Of a stretch of DNA of 64,000 nt, positions 61,945-64,000 are shown piece by piece (within the stretch, counting starts at the first letter, position 1; each line of letters opens with the position of its first letter). The position numbers and the translations under genes were made by a program. Where the stretch lies: contig JAHDWT010000002.1 in NCBI GenBank assembly GCA_023382795.1, forward strand, positions 1 through 64,000, read 5' to 3'. The notes beneath the pieces were generated by a model, which was given only the letters and a program-made list of their open reading frames with translations, was not told where the DNA came from and did no database searches. This stretch comes from Candidatus Babelota bacterium. Its GTDB lineage: Bacteria; Babelota; Babeliae; Babelales; Vermiphilaceae.

Positions 61945-62703
61945 ATGACCACTCAAGGTGTTTGTTCAGAAAAATTTAAGCAGATTATTAAAAAAGCTGG
62001 CGACATCTTGCTCGAACATTATGGTAAGCGAGTAGCAGTGCACGAAAAAGCACCTCTTCAACTCGTTACTGAAGCGGATTTAGCAAGCGAGCGGTTCCTT
62101 AAACACGAGCTCCTTCAACTCCTTCCAGGAGCGAGCATCATATCAGAAGAGCACGCAAGCCAACCGGGCAATGATTATTGCTGGGTCATAGATCCTTTGG
62201 ATGGAACCAATAATTTTGCACATGAGATCAGCTATTTTTGTATATCAGTTGCTCTTATGTATCAAAATACCATCATTCAAGGGGCAATCTTTCAACCGGT
62301 GCTTAACGAATTCTTTTATGCTGAGCGTAATAAAGGAGCGTGGTTGAATGATGTTAAAATTGAAGCCACCCCTCGTGTGTCATCACCTATGATTGCTTTT
62401 ACCTATTTAGAAGCCCGAGAATATGCTCATCTCATGACACAGATACCGTTTCCTTATTCGTTCCGGCATCTAGGCGCTGCAGCATTAGATCTAGCCTATG
62501 TTGCCTGCGGGCGGCTACATGGCATGATTTCACGGGGACTTTCATGGTGGGATCTTGCCGCTGGTGTATTGTTGGTCCAAGAGGCTGGAGGCGTGGTAAC
62601 AGATTTTTATGGTAGCAACATCCATCAGCAATCAGCATCTTGTTTTGCCGCCCCCCCCCATATTTCTACTCTACTAATGCCAATTTTGTCCTCAGAGATC
62701 TAA
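61945..62703 (+). CDS. Inositol-monophosphatase-family phosphatase
   Basis: 252 residues. Metal-dependent sugar/nucleotide phosphatase (SuhB/CysQ/HisN superfamily). Metal-site motifs: ISEEH, then DPLDGTNNFAH, and the late SWWDLAAGVLLVQEAGG. Actual substrate (inositol phosphate, PAP, or other) cannot be assigned. Lies 18 nt after ftsH with AAAGGCG; likely co-transcribed. Confidence 0.88.
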   Translation: MTTQGVCSEKFKQIIKKAGDILLEHYGKRVAVHEKAPLQLVTEADLASERFLKHELLQLLPGASIISEEHASQPGNDYCWVIDPLDGTNNFAHEISYFCISVALMYQNTIIQGAIFQPVLNEFFYAERNKGAWLNDVKIEATPRVSSPMIAFTYLEAREYAHLMTQIPFPYSFRHLGAAALDLAYVACGRLHGMISRGLSWWDLAAGVLLVQEAGGVVTDFYGSNIHQQSASCFAAPPHISTLLMPILSSEI

Positions 62704-62704
62704 T

Positions 62705-62733
62705 TTGAAAAAAGCCTTTTTTTACAGTAGAAT
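62705..62733 (+). promoter_or_regulatory. rpmB-rpsT promoter
   Basis: TTGAAA, 17-nt spacer, TAGAAT, directly after the phosphatase stop and about 59 nt before rpmB. Confidence 0.6.
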
Positions 62734-62791
62734 GTATTTTATAACAACCAAAAATTACTGCTTGAAAGTCGGAAAGAAAGGATTATAAGCG

Positions 62792-62995
62792 ATGGCAAGA
62801 ATTTGCTCTATTTGCGATAAACGGCCTCAGGTTGCCAATCTCGTGAGCCATGCCAACAACAAAGTTAAACGTTGGGTTTTTCCTAATGTTCATACCATGC
62901 GATTCACCATGTCCAGTGATAATTCAGGAAGCGTACGGCGCGGCAAGGTGTGCACCAAGTGCGTAAAAGCCGGAAAAGTTAAAAAAGTCGTATAA
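62792..62995 (+). CDS. rpmB: 50S ribosomal protein L28
   Basis: 67 residues. Cys pairs C5-x2-C8 and CTKC near the C-terminus (zinc-ribbon form of L28). KRWVFPNVHTMRF is the family core. GAAAGGA lies upstream of the ATG. Followed 20 nt later by rpsT. Confidence 0.95.
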   Translation: MARICSICDKRPQVANLVSHANNKVKRWVFPNVHTMRFTMSSDNSGSVRRGKVCTKCVKAGKVKKVV

Positions 62996-63015
62996 ATTCT
63001 TAAAGGTTTTTCTTC

Positions 63016-63285
63016 ATGGCAAATATAAAATCTGCTCAAAAAAAAGCTCGTAAAGATGTTGTTCGCCACACTATCAATTTGGCACGTAAAACATCTATCA
63101 AAACTGCAATAAAAAAGGTACTCACCGCTTTGGAACAAGGCGTAAGTACCGAAGAAACTTCAGTATTACTACGTGATGCTGAAGCAAAAATTGCTCGCGC
63201 AAAAAATAAAGGCACTCTTCATGCCAATACTGCAGCAAGAAAAATAAGCCGCTTGGCAAAACGAGTAGCTACTGCAAGCAAGTAA
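63016..63285 (+). CDS. rpsT: 30S ribosomal protein S20
   Basis: 89 residues, helical and basic: MANIKSAQKKARKD at the start is the S20 signature; NKGTLHANTAARKISRLAKRV near the end. Binds 16S rRNA early in assembly. Followed by a terminator. Confidence 0.96.
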   Translation: MANIKSAQKKARKDVVRHTINLARKTSIKTAIKKVLTALEQGVSTEETSVLLRDAEAKIARAKNKGTLHANTAARKISRLAKRVATASK

Positions 63286-63308
63286 ACAAGACTTTACGCT
63301 GATGGACA

Positions 63309-63341
63309 AAAAAAAGGCCCCGTGTTTTCACGAGGCCTTTT
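63309..63341. terminator. Bidirectional terminator between rpsT and WD40 gene
   Basis: AAAAGGCC-CCGTG / CACG-AGGCCTTTT with a 4-nt loop and one unpaired C; A-tract on the left and T-run on the right. Serves the convergent genes on both sides. Confidence 0.88.
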
Positions 63342-63388
63342 GTATTATTACTTGAGCAAATTGTAAAGTTAAAATGTTTGGTTTGGAC

Positions 63389-64000
63389 TTATACTTGTGT
63401 TGAAGGCTGCTCTGGCATAACCGTTGCTTGATCTATAAAATTTCTTATTTCAGGATATTGGTCCTGCAGTCTATCTTTTAGTGAATTTGGCAGTTGCGTG
63501 AAGGTTTTATATACCCAGCCATCGGTGCTTAATAGTATCTGCTGTGATTGATCTTCGCGTTTATCAAGTGCTAAACGTACCAAGGTTATTATAGCAAATA
63601 TTTGATCAGCGAGCAGATTTGTGCTATCAAAGCCAAGTGGTGTGGGCGTGATGCGTACTACGTAGTCATCAGAAGCAGTAGCCAGATATCTGCCATCAGG
63701 ACTAAAAGCTGCTAAACTAATGTTGTTATCGTGCTTAACAGTTGGTAAGGCTCGTCGTTCTGATAAAATATCATAGATTTTTGCTTCTTTTTTATTGTCC
63801 CCAGAAAGAGTAACGGCATATTTAGCAACGGGACTAAATACTCCTGGAGTAAAATAACTGTACCAAGCGATCTTCTTCAAAGCTTTTTCAGCATTTTTTT
63901 CGTATAGATCGAAAATTCTTAGTGCTACGTTGCCGCCGGAAGTAGTAAATACATACTTGCTGCCAGGGCTAAATACTGTTGAAGTAACGTTATTATTGTG
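63389..64000 (-). CDS. WD40-repeat protein, 5' part beyond window
   Basis: Partial; the reading frame is open to the window edge, so the true start lies outside and 203 residues are visible. At least three WD40 units: VFSPGSKYVFTTSGGN, VFSPVAKYAVTLSGDN, AFSPDGRYLATASDDYVVRI. The C-terminal 80 residues (LADQIFAIITLVRLALDKRE, GWVYKTFTQLPNSLKDRL, YPEIRNFIDQ) match the tail of the BTB/WD40 gene at 25669-26715, defining a paralogous family. A TTG at 63880 is in frame but internal. Function unknown. Confidence 0.8.
   Translation of the reverse strand, partial: HNNNVTSTVFSPGSKYVFTTSGGNVALRIFDLYEKNAEKALKKIAWYSYFTPGVFSPVAKYAVTLSGDNKKEAKIYDILSERRALPTVKHDNNISLAAFSPDGRYLATASDDYVVRITPTPLGFDSTNLLADQIFAIITLVRLALDKREDQSQQILLSTDGWVYKTFTQLPNSLKDRLQDQYPEIRNFIDQATVMPEQPSTQV

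Noticed and set aside
1-64000. CRISPR arrays, insertion sequences, prophage
   Set aside because: No spaced short repeats, transposase or integrase frames, or phage structural genes were recognised anywhere in the window.

Overview
The window looks like a piece of a host-dependent bacterial chromosome, most likely Candidatus Dependentiae (TM6, Babeliae) or a similar intracellular lineage. This is an inference from gene content. Two tandem ATP/ADP-type nucleotide translocases point to energy parasitism. Many exported proteins carry eukaryote-like modules: three cPLA2/phospholipase-B-like enzymes, an ankyrin protein, an LRR protein, two WD40 proteins (one with a BTB-like segment) and a RING-like protein. 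The cell is Gram-negative-like, with TolQ/R/A/B, TonB-type C-termini and predicted lipoproteins. There are no insertion sequences, prophage genes or CRISPR arrays.

Layout. 1-4018: partial tRNA-Ser, rpsB and the two nucleotide translocases, all on the minus strand. 4555-8119: lon and two small cysteine-rich exported proteins. 8198-10623: recJ-cmk, with coupled stop and start codons. 10726-15911: three tandem phospholipase genes, followed by lysS, a Mn-type superoxide dismutase and an FtsB/DivIC-like gene. 18611-21610: an S41 protease and an ankyrin protein. 21861-28046: a Tol locus (tolQ, tolR, tolA, then tolB) interrupted by an inverted LRR gene and a BTB/WD40 gene that is translationally coupled to tolB. 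28056-31946: a SufU/IscU scaffold, NurA, dnaJ and two small unknown genes.

31949-38535: a sugar epimerase with an FAD oxidoreductase, the RING-like protein, a second TonB-like protein, and the tilS-yidD-rnpA-rpmH cluster. 38623-46581: trxB with two exported unknown genes, a trigger-factor-like gene, three tRNAs, and frr-pyrH-tsf-argS. 46690-52186: secD, tRNA-Met, pgsA, an ATP-dependent DNA ligase, a hexulose-phosphate-synthase-like enzyme and an unknown exported protein. 52276-58924: rsmG, a MATE transporter, gatC-gatA, a PAP2 phosphatase, dus and mreC. 58839-64000: sppA, ftsH, an inositol-monophosphatase-family enzyme, rpmB-rpsT, and a WD40 gene that runs off the window.

The core genes cover translation, proteolysis, envelope energisation and DNA repair. 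The accessory genes are mostly predicted to be exported and read as an interface with a eukaryotic host. The most notable observations are the mosaic phospholipase triplet, the Tol locus with an embedded BTB/WD40 gene, the secreted RING-like protein, the cysteine-rich envelope pair, and an extended -10 motif (GCTACACT/GCTATACT) that recurs before several unrelated genes. All functions are read from sequence motifs by eye; no database search was possible.
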